Counted from the stretch's first letter, positions 8,789-17,601 are shown. The stretch is 64,000 nucleotides of DNA from Succinivibrionaceae bacterium (GCA_019420905.1 JAHZGH010000014.1:1-64000); one strand, 5' to 3'. A program made the numbers and translations. The notes: generated from the letters alone by a model not told the origin.

Positions 8789-9481
8789 TCAGTCACGTTT
8801 AAATACCAGATCCCAAACTCCATGACCTAATCGCTCACCTCTGAGCTCAAATTTAGTCAGTGGGCGCCATGCAGGTCTTTCAATAAAACGGCCATCGCTT
8901 GCAGTATTGGTAAATCCTTCAGCTCTAGTCATTACCTCTAGCATCTGCATTGCATATTCTTCCCAATCTGTAGCTAAACGCACCTGTCCCCCATGCTTAA
9001 TCAAAGCTGTTACCATGGCAATAAATTCATCATTAATCAAACGACGCTTAAAATGACGTTTTTTAGGCCATGGATCAGGAAAGAAAATCTGCAGAATATC
9101 AATACTATTTTCAGGTAAATGATGCTTAAAAATTTCAAAAGCATCATACTGAATAATACGGACATTCTTAAGGCCAAGCTCTTCTGTAAGCATTAGGGCA
9201 GAACCTACCCCCGGAGGGTGAACCTCAATACCTAAATAATTGCTGTTAGGATCCGCTTGAGCCATTTGAGTAAAAGATTTTCCCATACCAAAACCGATTT
9301 CAACAACCAGTGGGGCCTCTCGACCAAACAACTCTGTCGGATTTAAGTATTTACCTTCCTCAACTGCAACGAGGTATTTAGGGCCAAGTTCCGTAAGTGC
9401 ACGTGTTTGTGCCGCAGTAATACGTCCTGCGCGCACTACATAGGATTTTATATGACGGTCCTGAAGAGTCTCGTTTTCCAT
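8789..9481 (-). CDS. trmB: tRNA (guanine-N7-)-methyltransferase TrmB
   Basis: This 230-residue SAM-dependent methyltransferase has the family motifs LVVEIGFGMGKS (SAM binding), NYLGIEVHPPGVG and FPDPWPKKRH. It makes m7G at position 46 of tRNA variable loops. The start ATG overlaps the dapA stop by one base (TAATG), so translation is probably coupled. Pairing with dapA is unlike E. coli, where trmB lies next to mutY. Confidence 0.95.
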   Translation of the reverse strand: MENETLQDRHIKSYVVRAGRITAAQTRALTELGPKYLVAVEEGKYLNPTELFGREAPLVVEIGFGMGKSFTQMAQADPNSNYLGIEVHPPGVGSALMLTEELGLKNVRIIQYDAFEIFKHHLPENSIDILQIFFPDPWPKKRHFKRRLINDEFIAMVTALIKHGGQVRLATDWEEYAMQMLEVMTRAEGFTNTASDGRFIERPAWRPLTKFELRGERLGHGVWDLVFKRD

Positions 9482-10362
9482 TAGATGAGTTCTAACTCCT
9501 GCATCTGGGCCTTAATTTCCTGACGTAAGGACTGACTAATCGGTAAAATAGGCATTCTAGTTTCTTCAGAGCATAAATTTAATAAAGATGCTGCATACTT
9601 AGCCGGAGCTGGAGAAGGTTCCTTAAACATAAGCTTATGTAATTTCATTAATTTATCTTGGAGCTCACGGGCCTCTAGCCACTTATTTTCAGCACATAGA
9701 GACTGAACCTTTGCAACCAAATGCGGCGCAATATTTGCTGTCACAGAAATCACACCACAACCTCCGGCAATATTGTAGCTCACAGCTGTAGAATCCTCGC
9801 CTGATAACCAAGTAAAATCACTCTTGCTGATTAACTGTCTTTCAAGCCAAGGCCGTTCTAAATTACCAGTTGCATCTTTGATGCCGGCAATACGAGGCAG
9901 TTGGGCCAAACGAGCTAAAGTTTCTGGCATTACATTGACAACTGCACGTCCAGGAATATTGTAAACAAAAATAGGCAAATCGGTCTCATCATGAACCATT
10001 TTAAAATGTGCATATAAGCCTTCCTGGTTTGGACGATTGTAATAGCCTGCTACATGCAGCAAACCATCAGCACCGGCTTTTTGTGCAGCCTGAGATAAAT
10101 AAATAGCTTCAACAGGATTATTAGATCCTGCACCAGCCATAACAGGGATCTTGCCATGAGCTACAGAGGCCACAATCTCAATAACACGAACGTGCTCTTC
10201 ATGAGTTAAGGTTGGACACTCTCCTGTAGTTCCTGCCGGCACAATAGCATTAGTTCCATTATCAATATGCCATTGAACCATCTTAGCTAAAGCATCTTCA
10301 TCTAAACGACCGTCTTTAAACGGAGTAATCAATGCTACTAAAGAACCGTGAAATTTATGCAT
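9481..10362 (-). CDS. dapA: 4-hydroxy-tetrahydrodipicolinate synthase DapA
   Basis: This 293-residue aldolase-type enzyme condenses pyruvate with aspartate semialdehyde in the first committed step of lysine and diaminopimelate synthesis. The GTTGECPTL motif, the catalytic Tyr in VYNIPGR and the Schiff-base Lys in AGIKDATG are all present. A GTG four codons upstream is in frame, but it would consume the GGAG ribosome site; the ATG at 10362 follows that site at good spacing and gives the normal N terminus. It heads the operon that supplies and recycles peptidoglycan precursors. Confidence 0.95.
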   Translation of the reverse strand: MHKFHGSLVALITPFKDGRLDEDALAKMVQWHIDNGTNAIVPAGTTGECPTLTHEEHVRVIEIVASVAHGKIPVMAGAGSNNPVEAIYLSQAAQKAGADGLLHVAGYYNRPNQEGLYAHFKMVHDETDLPIFVYNIPGRAVVNVMPETLARLAQLPRIAGIKDATGNLERPWLERQLISKSDFTWLSGEDSTAVSYNIAGGCGVISVTANIAPHLVAKVQSLCAENKWLEARELQDKLMKLHKLMFKEPSPAPAKYAASLLNLCSEETRMPILPISQSLRQEIKAQMQELELI

Positions 10363-10411
10363 GTTAATCTCCACAGATCGACCTGTTCTTAAAAATTAGG
10401 TCTAAATCTAT

Positions 10412-10446
10412 AAAACTAAGCCCACCCATATGTGGGCTTTTTTTTA
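10412..10446 (-). terminator. Terminator after lysS
   Basis: A stem AAGCCCAC/GTGGGCTT (10419-10426 and 10431-10438 on the plus strand) closes a short loop. On the minus strand it follows the lysS stop and is trailed by AGTTTTAT. The opposite side has a stronger T run, so the hairpin would also stop rightward transcription. Confidence 0.7.
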
Positions 10447-11967
10447 ATTATTAGGTCTTAAAGTTGGGAATAAAATAACGTCACGAATAGTATGACAATT
10501 TGCGAAAAGCATAACAATACGATCAATACCAATACCCTCACCAGCAGTAGGAGGCAAACCATGCTGTAAAGCGGTAATATAATCCTCGTCATAATACATA
10601 GCTTCATCATCACCATGCTTCTTTGCTTCAGCCTGCTGATGGAATCTACCAGCTTGATCATCCGGATCGTTTAACTCTGAGAATCCGTTGCCAATTTCAC
10701 GACCACCAATAAAGAATTCAAAGCGATCGGTAAAGTTAGGATCTTTATCATTACGGCGAGCTAAAGGAGAAACCTCTGCCGGATAGCTGGTAATAAAGGT
10801 TGGCTGCTGTAGATTTTCCTCAACTAATTCATCAAATAAGGCTGTTATATAGTGACCTAAGGTCCAACCTTCCATTAGATCTATATGTAATTTCTTGCAA
10901 AGATTACGGCAACGCTCCTCGTCCTCAAGATCTTCCATAGTAATACCTTTGCCGTACTTAACAATCGATTCCTTCATAGTTAAACGATCAAAAGGCTGAG
11001 AAAAATCAATATCTAAGCCGACTTCACCTTCACGTCCGTAATGAACCTTCGTTGTTCCAAGAACAGATAAAGCCATCTGTTTGAAAAGATCTTCAGTAAA
11101 GTCAACAAGATCATGATAATCATGATACGCCATATAGAATTCCATCATAGTAAATTCAGGATTATGGCGAACATCTATACCTTCGTTACGGAAATTACGG
11201 TTAATTTCGTACACACGCTCAAAACCACCAACAACCAAACGCTTTAAATATAATTCAGGAGCAATACGCAGATACATATCGATATCTAAAGCATTATGAT
11301 GAGTTATAAACGGTTTAGCATTAGCACCGCCTGGAATTACATGCATCATAGGAGTTTCCACTTCCATGAACATATGCTCATCCATATACTTTCTGATAAA
11401 AGAAACAATCTTTGTACGAATTTGGAAAGTACGGCGAGAATCCTCATTTGCAATCAAGTCTAAATAACGTTGACGGCAACGTGCTTCCTGATCTGTTAGG
11501 CCCTTATACTTCTCAGGTAAAGGACGTAAAGATTTAACTAAAAGACGCAAAGCTGAAACATGTAAAGACAATTCGCCAGTCTTAGTCTTAAACGCAAAGC
11601 CTGTTACACCAATAATGTCGCCTAAATCTAATTTTTTGAAGACATCCTGATAAACACCATCGGGCAAATTATCACGAGCAACATAAATCTGAATTTTGCC
11701 TCCCATATCCTGTATAGTTGCAAAGGAAGCCTTACCCATAATACGACGAGTCATTACGCGGCCGGCAATGGTATAAATACGCTTTTGGGCTTCTAAGGTC
11801 TCATTATCTAAATCTTTGCAAGCTGCAAAAATATCAGAGGAAATAGCATCGCGACGAAAATCATTTGGATAAGCTTGGCCCTGAGCACGTAAAGCATCAA
11901 GCTTAACGCGACGATCTGCCATAACATTATTCAGATTCTCAGTTGTAGCTAAAGTTTCTTGTGTCAT
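10444..11967 (-). CDS. lysS: Lysyl-tRNA synthetase, class II
   Basis: This 507-residue class II synthetase has an N-terminal OB-fold anticodon-binding domain (about 60-150) and a catalytic core with motif 2 (FRNEGIDVRHNPEFTMMEFYM) and motif 3 (GIGIDRIVMLF). It charges tRNA-Lys. It sits 23 bases downstream of prfB, and this prfB-lysS operon is conserved in E. coli. Length matches the E. coli enzyme (505). Confidence 0.97.
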   Translation of the reverse strand: MTQETLATTENLNNVMADRRVKLDALRAQGQAYPNDFRRDAISSDIFAACKDLDNETLEAQKRIYTIAGRVMTRRIMGKASFATIQDMGGKIQIYVARDNLPDGVYQDVFKKLDLGDIIGVTGFAFKTKTGELSLHVSALRLLVKSLRPLPEKYKGLTDQEARCRQRYLDLIANEDSRRTFQIRTKIVSFIRKYMDEHMFMEVETPMMHVIPGGANAKPFITHHNALDIDMYLRIAPELYLKRLVVGGFERVYEINRNFRNEGIDVRHNPEFTMMEFYMAYHDYHDLVDFTEDLFKQMALSVLGTTKVHYGREGEVGLDIDFSQPFDRLTMKESIVKYGKGITMEDLEDEERCRNLCKKLHIDLMEGWTLGHYITALFDELVEENLQQPTFITSYPAEVSPLARRNDKDPNFTDRFEFFIGGREIGNGFSELNDPDDQAGRFHQQAEAKKHGDDEAMYYDEDYITALQHGLPPTAGEGIGIDRIVMLFANCHTIRDVILFPTLRPNN

Positions 11968-11990
11968 TTACAATCTTCCTATAATTTGAG

Positions 11991-13089
11991 CTAAAGTCCT
12001 GACTTTAAGCTCGCTTCAATAAACTTATCTAAATCGCCATTTAGCACTTTTTGCGTATCACGATTCTCAACCCCCGTGCGCAAATCCTTAACCCGAGCAT
12101 CATCGAGCACATATGAACGGATTTGGCTTCCCCAACCAATGTCAGCTTTACTGTCTTCAATTGCCTGCTGAGCACTCATTCGCTTAGATAATTCTAAGTT
12201 GTATAAACGAGCCCTTAATTGCTTCATAGCCTGATCACGATTTTGGAATTGAGAACGCTCGTTTTGGCATGATACGACAATTCCTGTTGGGATATGGGTA
12301 ATTCTTACAGCAGACTCAGTCTTATTAACGTGCTGCCCACCGGCTCCGGAGGATCGATAAACATCTACACGTAAGTCAGCTGGATTGATTTCAATCTCAA
12401 TATTGTCATCAATCTCAGGATAAACAAAGGCTGAACAAAATGAGGTATGACGTCTATTATTAGAATCAAAAGGCGATTTACGCACTAAACGGTGAACTCC
12501 TGTTTCAGTTCTAAGCCAGCCATAGGCATGATCTCCTACAAATTTTATAGTCGCCGACTTAATACCTGCAACCTCACCCTCAGAACACTCAGTCACAGTA
12601 ACATTAAAACCATGCTTCTCTCCAAATTTAATATACATGCGCATGATCATCTCGGCCCAATCTTGAGCTTCTGTGCCGCCAGATCCTGACTGTATATCCA
12701 TATAGCATGGACTGTTATCATGTTCTCCTGAAAACATTCTTTCTAGCTCTAAACGCTCTAAAGTCTGTTCAAGAGAATCAGCTTCAGCTAAAGCCTCGTT
12801 ATGAGCGTCAATATCGCCATCTTCTTTAGACATTTCCTCTAAAGTAAGAATATCTTCAAAAAGAGAGTATATTTTTTTAAAGCTGTCTACAATAGTTGTC
12901 AGTGACTGACGTTCTTTACCTAATTTAGATGCTTTATCAGGATCATTCCAAAGATCTGGATCTTCAAGCAGGCCATTCACCTCTTCAAGCCGCTCTGTTT
13001 TTTCCTGCAAGTCAAAGATACCCCCTAAGAGCATCTGCGCGCTGGCGCAACTGCGATAGGCGTTCTTTTAATGAAATTGTTTCAAGCAC
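11991..13089 (-). CDS. prfB: Peptide chain release factor 2 (programmed +1 frameshift)
   Basis: RF2 reads UGA and UAA stop codons. The main frame carries GGQ (in SSGAGGQHVNKTES) and the SPF stop-recognition tripeptide (KSPFDSNN). The N terminus lies in another frame: GTG at 13089 begins 25 codons (MLETISLKERL...LRGYL) that end in TGA at 13012-13014. A +1 shift at CTTTGAC joins the two frames and gives 365 residues, exactly the E. coli RF2 length. A single-frame start at 13034 would lose the true N terminus. It is followed by lysS in an operon. Confidence 0.95.
13011..13026 (-). promoter_or_regulatory. prfB: prfB programmed frameshift site
   Basis: On the minus strand AGGGGG (13021-13026) acts as an internal Shine-Dalgarno sequence directly before TATCTTTGAC. 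This is the classic autoregulatory signal: when RF2 is scarce the ribosome pauses at UGA, slips +1 on CTT and makes full-length RF2. The site matches the E. coli one base for base over this segment. Confidence 0.97.
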
Positions 13090-13125
13090 TTTTATTTATC
13101 CATTTTATGATTGTATGAGTTTAAG

Positions 13126-13134
13126 ATTATACCA
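13126..13134 (-). promoter_or_regulatory. Candidate extended -10 promoter for prfB-lysS
   Basis: TGGTATAAT on the minus strand combines a perfect TATAAT with the TG extension. No convincing -35 is present at 17 bases, which is usual for extended -10 promoters. It lies 37 bases upstream of the GTG start. Confidence 0.5.
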
Positions 13135-13241
13135 AAATGCGGGGCTCTTCCGGCATAAATAAAAGATTATTGCCATGCTTTTCTCTAGCCTTTTTTTTAT
13201 TTTTGCTAAAATAAAGCATATTTTATGCGAGGTCAAAAAAA

Positions 13242-14087
13242 ATGATGAATCTTGAAGATATAAAAACTACTGTCAATATGGCTTTAAAAGAGGATTTAGG
13301 CGGGATCGCTGATGCTAAAAGAGATGTTACTGCAGCATTAATTGATCCTAATACTATTTCTAAAGCTAGAGTTATTACCAGAGAAAACGGCGTTTTTTGC
13401 GGTAAAGCTTGGGTAGAAGAAGTCTATCGTCAGTTAAACGCAGATGTTAAGCTGACTTTTTTAGTTAATGACGGAGATGCTGTAGTTGCCAACCAGGAAC
13501 TCTTTGAAATTGAAGGCAACGCTCAGGTAATGCTGACAGCTGAGCGAACAACTTTAAACTTTGTACAAACTTTATCCGGTGTTGCTACAGCCGTTAATGC
13601 CTATGCTAAAGCTATAGCTCATACAAATTGTTCTTTATTAGATACAAGAAAAACAATTCCTGGATTACGGACTGCTTTGAAATATGCTGTAACTTGTGGT
13701 GGCGGACATAATCATCGCATGGGACTTTTTGATATGTACCTTATTAAAGAGAATCATATCATCGCCTGCGGCGGCATTCCTCAGGCTGTAAAAAAAGCTC
13801 AAGAATTAAATCCTGGCATTAAGATTGAAGTTGAAGTTGAAAATTTAGAAGAATTAGAGACAGCCATTAAAGCCGGAGCAGATATTATTATGCTTGATAA
13901 TTTCGACTATCAAATGATGCTGGATGCTGTCAAATTAAATAATAAGCGTGTCAAATTAGAGATTTCTGGCAATGTAAATATTGATACCATTGCTCGTTTT
14001 GCAGAAACAGGAGTAGATTTTATCTCCGTAGGAGCTTTAACTAAAAATATCAAGGCATTAGATTTATCTATGCGCTTTATAGACTAA
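13242..14087 (+). CDS. nadC: Nicotinate-nucleotide pyrophosphorylase (quinolinate phosphoribosyltransferase)
   Basis: This 281-residue enzyme converts quinolinate and PRPP to nicotinate mononucleotide in de novo NAD synthesis. Family motifs include LNFVQTLSGVAT, LLDTRKTIPGLR, KYAVTCGGGHNHRMGL and the phosphate-binding VDFISVGALT. There are two adjacent ATG codons at the start; GAGG lies upstream. It diverges from prfB and is followed by a bidirectional terminator. nadA and nadB are not in the window. Confidence 0.95.
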   Translation: MMNLEDIKTTVNMALKEDLGGIADAKRDVTAALIDPNTISKARVITRENGVFCGKAWVEEVYRQLNADVKLTFLVNDGDAVVANQELFEIEGNAQVMLTAERTTLNFVQTLSGVATAVNAYAKAIAHTNCSLLDTRKTIPGLRTALKYAVTCGGGHNHRMGLFDMYLIKENHIIACGGIPQAVKKAQELNPGIKIEVEVENLEELETAIKAGADIIMLDNFDYQMMLDAVKLNNKRVKLEISGNVNIDTIARFAETGVDFISVGALTKNIKALDLSMRFID

Positions 14088-14093
14088 AAAATT

Positions 14094-14127
14094 ATAAGGC
14101 ATGTATAAAAGCATGCCTTATTTTTTT
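14094..14127 (+). terminator. Bidirectional terminator between nadC and alr
   Basis: The stem AAGGCATG/CATGCCTT (14096-14103, 14112-14119) is followed by a T run on the plus strand, and by a weaker T-rich stretch on the minus strand. The convergent genes nadC and alr end on either side of it. Confidence 0.85.
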
Positions 14128-15208
14128 AATTAAATTCCACGCTAACTCGCGGCATAATGTGACACACTAGTTCATAAGGAATAGTCCCGCATAACCTAGC
14201 GATAACTTCTACAGGAAGGCCGTTTCCCCACAAAATTACCTCATCGCCAATCTTATCCTGAGAATCTGCGCCTAAATCAACAAACAGCATATCCATGCAT
14301 ACATGCCCTGCTGTTGGTACTTGTCGGCCATTAATCAAAACCGGCGTACCATTAGGTGCTGTACGCGGATAGCCGTCTCCATACCCTGTAGCAACAATGC
14401 CTAAGACAGTATCATGTGGCGCAACCCAGGCAGCACCATAACCGACTTTATCTCCTTTTTTAATCTTGTGTTTGGCAATAAGTGAACTCTTAAGCGTCAT
14501 TACCGGCTTTAACCCTAGATCCGTACCCACGCAATCATCAAAAGGAGAAATGCCATACATGATTATTCCAGGTCTTACCCAACGGGTATGAGATTGAGGC
14601 CAGCGGAAAATGCCTGCAGAATTACCTAAAGATAAATCACCGTCAAAATACTTGGCTATATCAAAAAAAGTATCTATTTCCTGCTGATTATAATCAGTTT
14701 CAGAAGGAGTATCAGCTACGCTTAAATGCGAAATCAGACCTAAAGGCTTACGAACTTTAGGGCAATTTTCCAAACGCCTCTTAATCTCCAGGATTTCTTC
14801 TTTACAGCAAGATCCTAAACGATGCATGCCTATATCTACCTTAACCCATACATGAATGCTTTTTTCAATATTAGCTCTCTCAATTGCTTCAACTTGCTCT
14901 ATATCATGGACTGCAGTATATAAGTCATAACGAGAAATCAATTCAACTTCATCATCGTTATAAAAACCTTCAAGCAAGACAATCGGCTTAACTATTCCTT
15001 GATTGCGCAGACTCATAGCCTCTCCGATTCTAGATACCGCAAAGGCATCTGCCTCTTCAGAAAGGGCATTCGCTATTGGATATAACCCATGACCATAAGC
15101 ATTCGCCTTGACTACAGCAATAACTTTGGAATTAGGGACTTTTTTTCTAATTACTCTGACGTTATTTATAAGCGCCTGTGTATCAATGTAGGCGGTAACG
15201 GCTTTCAT
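14126..15208 (-). CDS. alr: Alanine racemase
   Basis: This 360-residue PLP enzyme makes D-alanine for peptidoglycan. The PLP-lysine motif AVVKANAYGHG lies near residues 31-41, and the second catalytic Tyr region GYGAAW and the C-terminal CHIMPRVSVEF are present. It lies downstream of dnaB, as in E. coli, with about 90 bases between them. Confidence 0.95.
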   Translation of the reverse strand: MKAVTAYIDTQALINNVRVIRKKVPNSKVIAVVKANAYGHGLYPIANALSEEADAFAVSRIGEAMSLRNQGIVKPIVLLEGFYNDDEVELISRYDLYTAVHDIEQVEAIERANIEKSIHVWVKVDIGMHRLGSCCKEEILEIKRRLENCPKVRKPLGLISHLSVADTPSETDYNQQEIDTFFDIAKYFDGDLSLGNSAGIFRWPQSHTRWVRPGIIMYGISPFDDCVGTDLGLKPVMTLKSSLIAKHKIKKGDKVGYGAAWVAPHDTVLGIVATGYGDGYPRTAPNGTPVLINGRQVPTAGHVCMDMLFVDLGADSQDKIGDEVILWGNGLPVEVIARLCGTIPYELVCHIMPRVSVEFN

Positions 15209-15296
15209 ATTTTTCCTTTTCTTTACATCAGATGAAAATTATTCTTGCACCATAAACATAATGCAAACATGCAATTATAACACTCCATATTTAAGC

Positions 15297-16742
15297 TTAG
15301 TTATCATAATAAGCATTAGGATCTGCTTTATCATAAAAAGCTGTATAAGCTCCCTGAAATTGTAGTTCAATATCTCCAGTTGCTCCATTACGGTTTTTAC
15401 TTACAATAAGTTTAGCTTCGCTTTCGTCTACATCTGATGCATTACGATCTTTATATACGGACTCGCGGTGCAAAAATAAAATCAAATCTGCATCCTGCTC
15501 AAGAGAACCTGATTCTCGCAAATCAGAATTCATCGGTCTGTGATCTTTGCGGCCTTCAACCTCACGATTTAGCTGAGATAATGCTAATACTGGTACATTG
15601 AGCTCTTTGGCTAAAAGCTTTAGAGATCTAGAAATCTCTCCTACCTCAAGACTGCGATTTTCGGCTTTAGTCTGTCCCTTCATAAGCTGAATATAATCAA
15701 CCATAATAACTGACAGACCTCCATTATCAGCTGCAATTTTACGGGCTCTTGAACGCAACTCTAAAGGAGTTAAATCGCCTGAATCATCAATATACAACTT
15801 GTTTTTACGGATATTGCCATCGTTATCAGCTAGCAAAACTACTTTACGGACAATATCATGCCACTGAGCAGGAGTCACATTACCTAAACTTAAATCCTTC
15901 ATAGGCACCCGACCAAATGTAGACAGCATACGTAACGCAATTTGCTCTGAAGGCATTTCTAATGAAAATACTAAAGCTGGCTTATGATTATCAGGATTCA
16001 TTGCAATATTTTCGACAATATTCATTGCAAATGATGTTTTACCAATACCAGGTCTAGCTGCAATAATATTTAAAGAGCCCCCCTGCAGACCAGAGGTAAG
16101 GTTATCAAGGCCAGAAAAACCAGTAGAAATACCTCTCATCTTTGAGCCTAAAGCCATATCTGCTTTGATCTTATTTATCAGTGCTAAGGCTACATCAGTC
16201 ATGGTACGTGGACCATTATCAGTATTAGCATTTTTTTCTGATAATGTGAAAACTAATCCTTGTGCTTCATCATATAGCTCATCAACCTTACGTCCTTCAG
16301 GGGAATAGCTGATAGCTTCAATATGTTCTGCTACAGAAATAAGTTGGCGGCGACGAGAAGTGTCTCTTATAATTTTTGCATATTCTGTAACTGCAGATAT
16401 AGGTCCAACATTATCTGTAAGAGATGCTATGTATTGCCTGCCGCCAGCTTTATCTAAAAATCCAGATATTTCTAAATCTGAACATATTACCGTAGGATCA
16501 AAATCATCACTAGTAGCCGCTCTATGTAAAATTGCCTCATAAATAATACGATTGCGCTCAGAGAAAAAATCTTCTCGAGGTAGAGGGCCTATTTCTTCTG
16601 CAATTTTCGATAATACAGATCCATCAAGTAATAAAGCCCCTAAGAGATGTTGCTCAGCTTCAATATTTTTTGGCATCTCTCTTAAAGAGGTTAAATCATT
16701 CCTGTTATAAGAACGATTTGTATATTCCCGACGATCTGACAT
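15297..16742 (-). CDS. dnaB: Replicative DNA helicase DnaB
   Basis: This 481-residue helicase has the N-terminal DnaB domain (LPKNIEAEQ-like start, MPKNIEAEQHLLGALL) and a RecA-type C-terminal domain with Walker A ARPGIGKTS and Walker B IMVDYIQLM. It unwinds DNA at the replication fork as a hexamer. The frame stays open 38 codons upstream, but that part is hydrophobic and atypical; the ATG at 16742 has AGGAGAG directly upstream and gives the standard start. That ribosome site lies in the arm of a 9-bp hairpin (separate entry). Confidence 0.96.
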   Translation of the reverse strand: MSDRREYTNRSYNRNDLTSLREMPKNIEAEQHLLGALLLDGSVLSKIAEEIGPLPREDFFSERNRIIYEAILHRAATSDDFDPTVICSDLEISGFLDKAGGRQYIASLTDNVGPISAVTEYAKIIRDTSRRRQLISVAEHIEAISYSPEGRKVDELYDEAQGLVFTLSEKNANTDNGPRTMTDVALALINKIKADMALGSKMRGISTGFSGLDNLTSGLQGGSLNIIAARPGIGKTSFAMNIVENIAMNPDNHKPALVFSLEMPSEQIALRMLSTFGRVPMKDLSLGNVTPAQWHDIVRKVVLLADNDGNIRKNKLYIDDSGDLTPLELRSRARKIAADNGGLSVIMVDYIQLMKGQTKAENRSLEVGEISRSLKLLAKELNVPVLALSQLNREVEGRKDHRPMNSDLRESGSLEQDADLILFLHRESVYKDRNASDVDESEAKLIVSKNRNGATGDIELQFQGAYTAFYDKADPNAYYDN

Positions 16743-16743
16743 G

Positions 16744-16773
16744 AATACTCTCCTTTTTACTTTAGAGAGTATT
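16744..16773 (-). promoter_or_regulatory. Hairpin that masks the dnaB ribosome site
   Basis: On the minus strand AATACTCTC (16765-16773) is perfectly complementary to GAGAGTATT (16744-16752), with a 12-base loop. The 3' arm contains most of the Shine-Dalgarno sequence and ends one base before the ATG. If formed in the mRNA it would hinder ribosome binding. There is no T run after it, so it is not a terminator. Confidence 0.6.
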
Positions 16774-17221
16774 TTACAAAAAATTATGTAAGCTCTCCAC
16801 ATTAGAAAATATTCAAAAAAAAACAGTATATAAAATAAAAATACTAAGTTTTTCAAATATAAAAAAAATACTTAAATAACCACTAAAGCCGGTTACTGCC
16901 AAATTTCACAAAAAAATATTGCTTACAGTTGCATTTACGTATTTTTGAATTGCTAGGTTTATATGTGTTTTATCAAAGAAGAAGCTTTTGATTTCAACAC
17001 AGTGATTGATATCTTATATTTCTTACAAGAAAAGAACTAACATGATTATTTTTCTTTAGACCCTTTAAATTTGAAGTAATTAATAATTTCGGAATAGACA
17101 AAAAGATTCGGTCTAAAATATAAAAAAGGATCAATCAAAATGAAGCAAATTCAAAAAATCTGATATCAGAATAAAACAGAAGGAATATATAAAAAAGAGA
17201 TATCAAATAATTGAAGGGGAA
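16774..17221. other. Intergenic region between dnaB and tRNA-Arg
   Basis: The roughly 450-base AT-rich region must hold the dnaB promoter, but no element stands out clearly. A 25-codon open frame with ATG runs from 16963 to 17040 on the plus strand without a convincing ribosome site. A small palindrome CTGATATCAG near 17160-17170, followed by T-rich sequence on the minus strand, may help end the tRNA transcript. Confidence 0.4.
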
Positions 17222-17298
17222 TGGCGCACCAGAAGGGATTCGAACCCCTGACCGATCGGTTCGTAGCCGATTACTCTATCCAGCTGAGCTACTGGTGC
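17222..17298 (-). tRNA. tRNA-Arg (ACG), copy 2
   Basis: This 77-base cloverleaf has acceptor GCACCAG/CTGGTGC, an anticodon loop CTACGAA giving anticodon ACG, a T loop GGTTCGAATCC, discriminator G and encoded CCA. A34 is expected to be edited to inosine to read CGU/CGC/CGA. It is identical to the neighbouring copy. The arrangement matches the E. coli serV-argV-argY cluster downstream of csrA. Confidence 0.97.
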
Positions 17299-17314
17299 GT
17301 AAAGAAATAAAAAA

Positions 17315-17391
17315 TGGCGCACCAGAAGGGATTCGAACCCCTGACCGATCGGTTCGTAGCCGATTACTCTATCCAGCTGAGCTACTGGTGC
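17315..17391 (-). tRNA. tRNA-Arg (ACG), copy 1
   Basis: It is base-for-base identical to the tRNA at 17222-17298 and separated from it by 16 bases, so the pair is a tandem duplication with a 93-base period. Both probably come from one transcript started upstream of tRNA-Ser. E. coli has four such copies at this locus. Confidence 0.97.
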
Positions 17392-17455
17392 AAGTCATTT
17401 ATTACGGGGCAATATTCTAACAAAAATTTAAAATATTGCAAGCTTTTTTTCTCAG

Positions 17456-17550
17456 TGGCGGATAGAGAGGGATTCGAACCCTCGATACAAGCTTTATACT
17501 CGTATGCTCCCTTAGCAGGGGAGTACCTTCAGCCTCTCGGTCATCTATCC
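17456..17550 (-). tRNA. tRNA-Ser (GCT)
   Basis: This 95-base class II tRNA has acceptor GGATAGA/TCTATCC, an anticodon stem CTCCC/GGGAG with loop CTGCTAA (anticodon GCT), a long variable arm, the T loop GGTTCGAATCC and encoded CCA. It corresponds to E. coli serV. A strong promoter lies immediately upstream. Confidence 0.97.
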
Positions 17551-17572
17551 TTGAGAAAATTTTAGCGTGGTT

Positions 17573-17601
17573 ATTATCTGTTTTTGTTACACCTTTGTCA
17601 A
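17573..17601 (-). promoter_or_regulatory. Sigma-70 promoter for the tRNA-Ser/Arg cluster
   Basis: TTGACA (17596-17601) and GATAAT (17573-17578) are separated by 17 bases on the minus strand, nearly ideal for sigma-70. The -35 overlaps the csrA stop codon (TGA). Initiation would be about 15 bases before the mature tRNA-Ser. Confidence 0.8.

Noticed and set aside
13011..13034. prfB looks as if its N terminus is broken by a stop codon
   Set aside because: The stop lies in the classic RF2 +1 frameshift signal, so it is regulation and not a pseudogene or sequencing error.
16963..17040. Possible 25-codon gene (MCFIKEEAFDF...)
   Set aside because: It has no clear ribosome site, is very short and lies in AT-rich intergenic DNA; chance is the simpler explanation.
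17222..17391. Direct repeat pair that could suggest a CRISPR or attachment site
   Set aside because: The repeats are complete tRNA-Arg genes with cloverleaf and CCA end; no spacer series and no integrase are nearby.
17211..17420. Repeated open frame coding GAPEGIRTPDRSVRSRLLYPAELL on the plus strand
   Set aside because: It is the antisense of two identical tRNA-Arg genes and a well-known false protein prediction.
17409..17439. GCAATATT/AATATTGC inverted repeat between tRNA-Ser and tRNA-Arg as a terminator
   Set aside because: On the tRNA strand it lacks a following T run and would cut the cluster in two; an RNA processing stem or chance is more likely.
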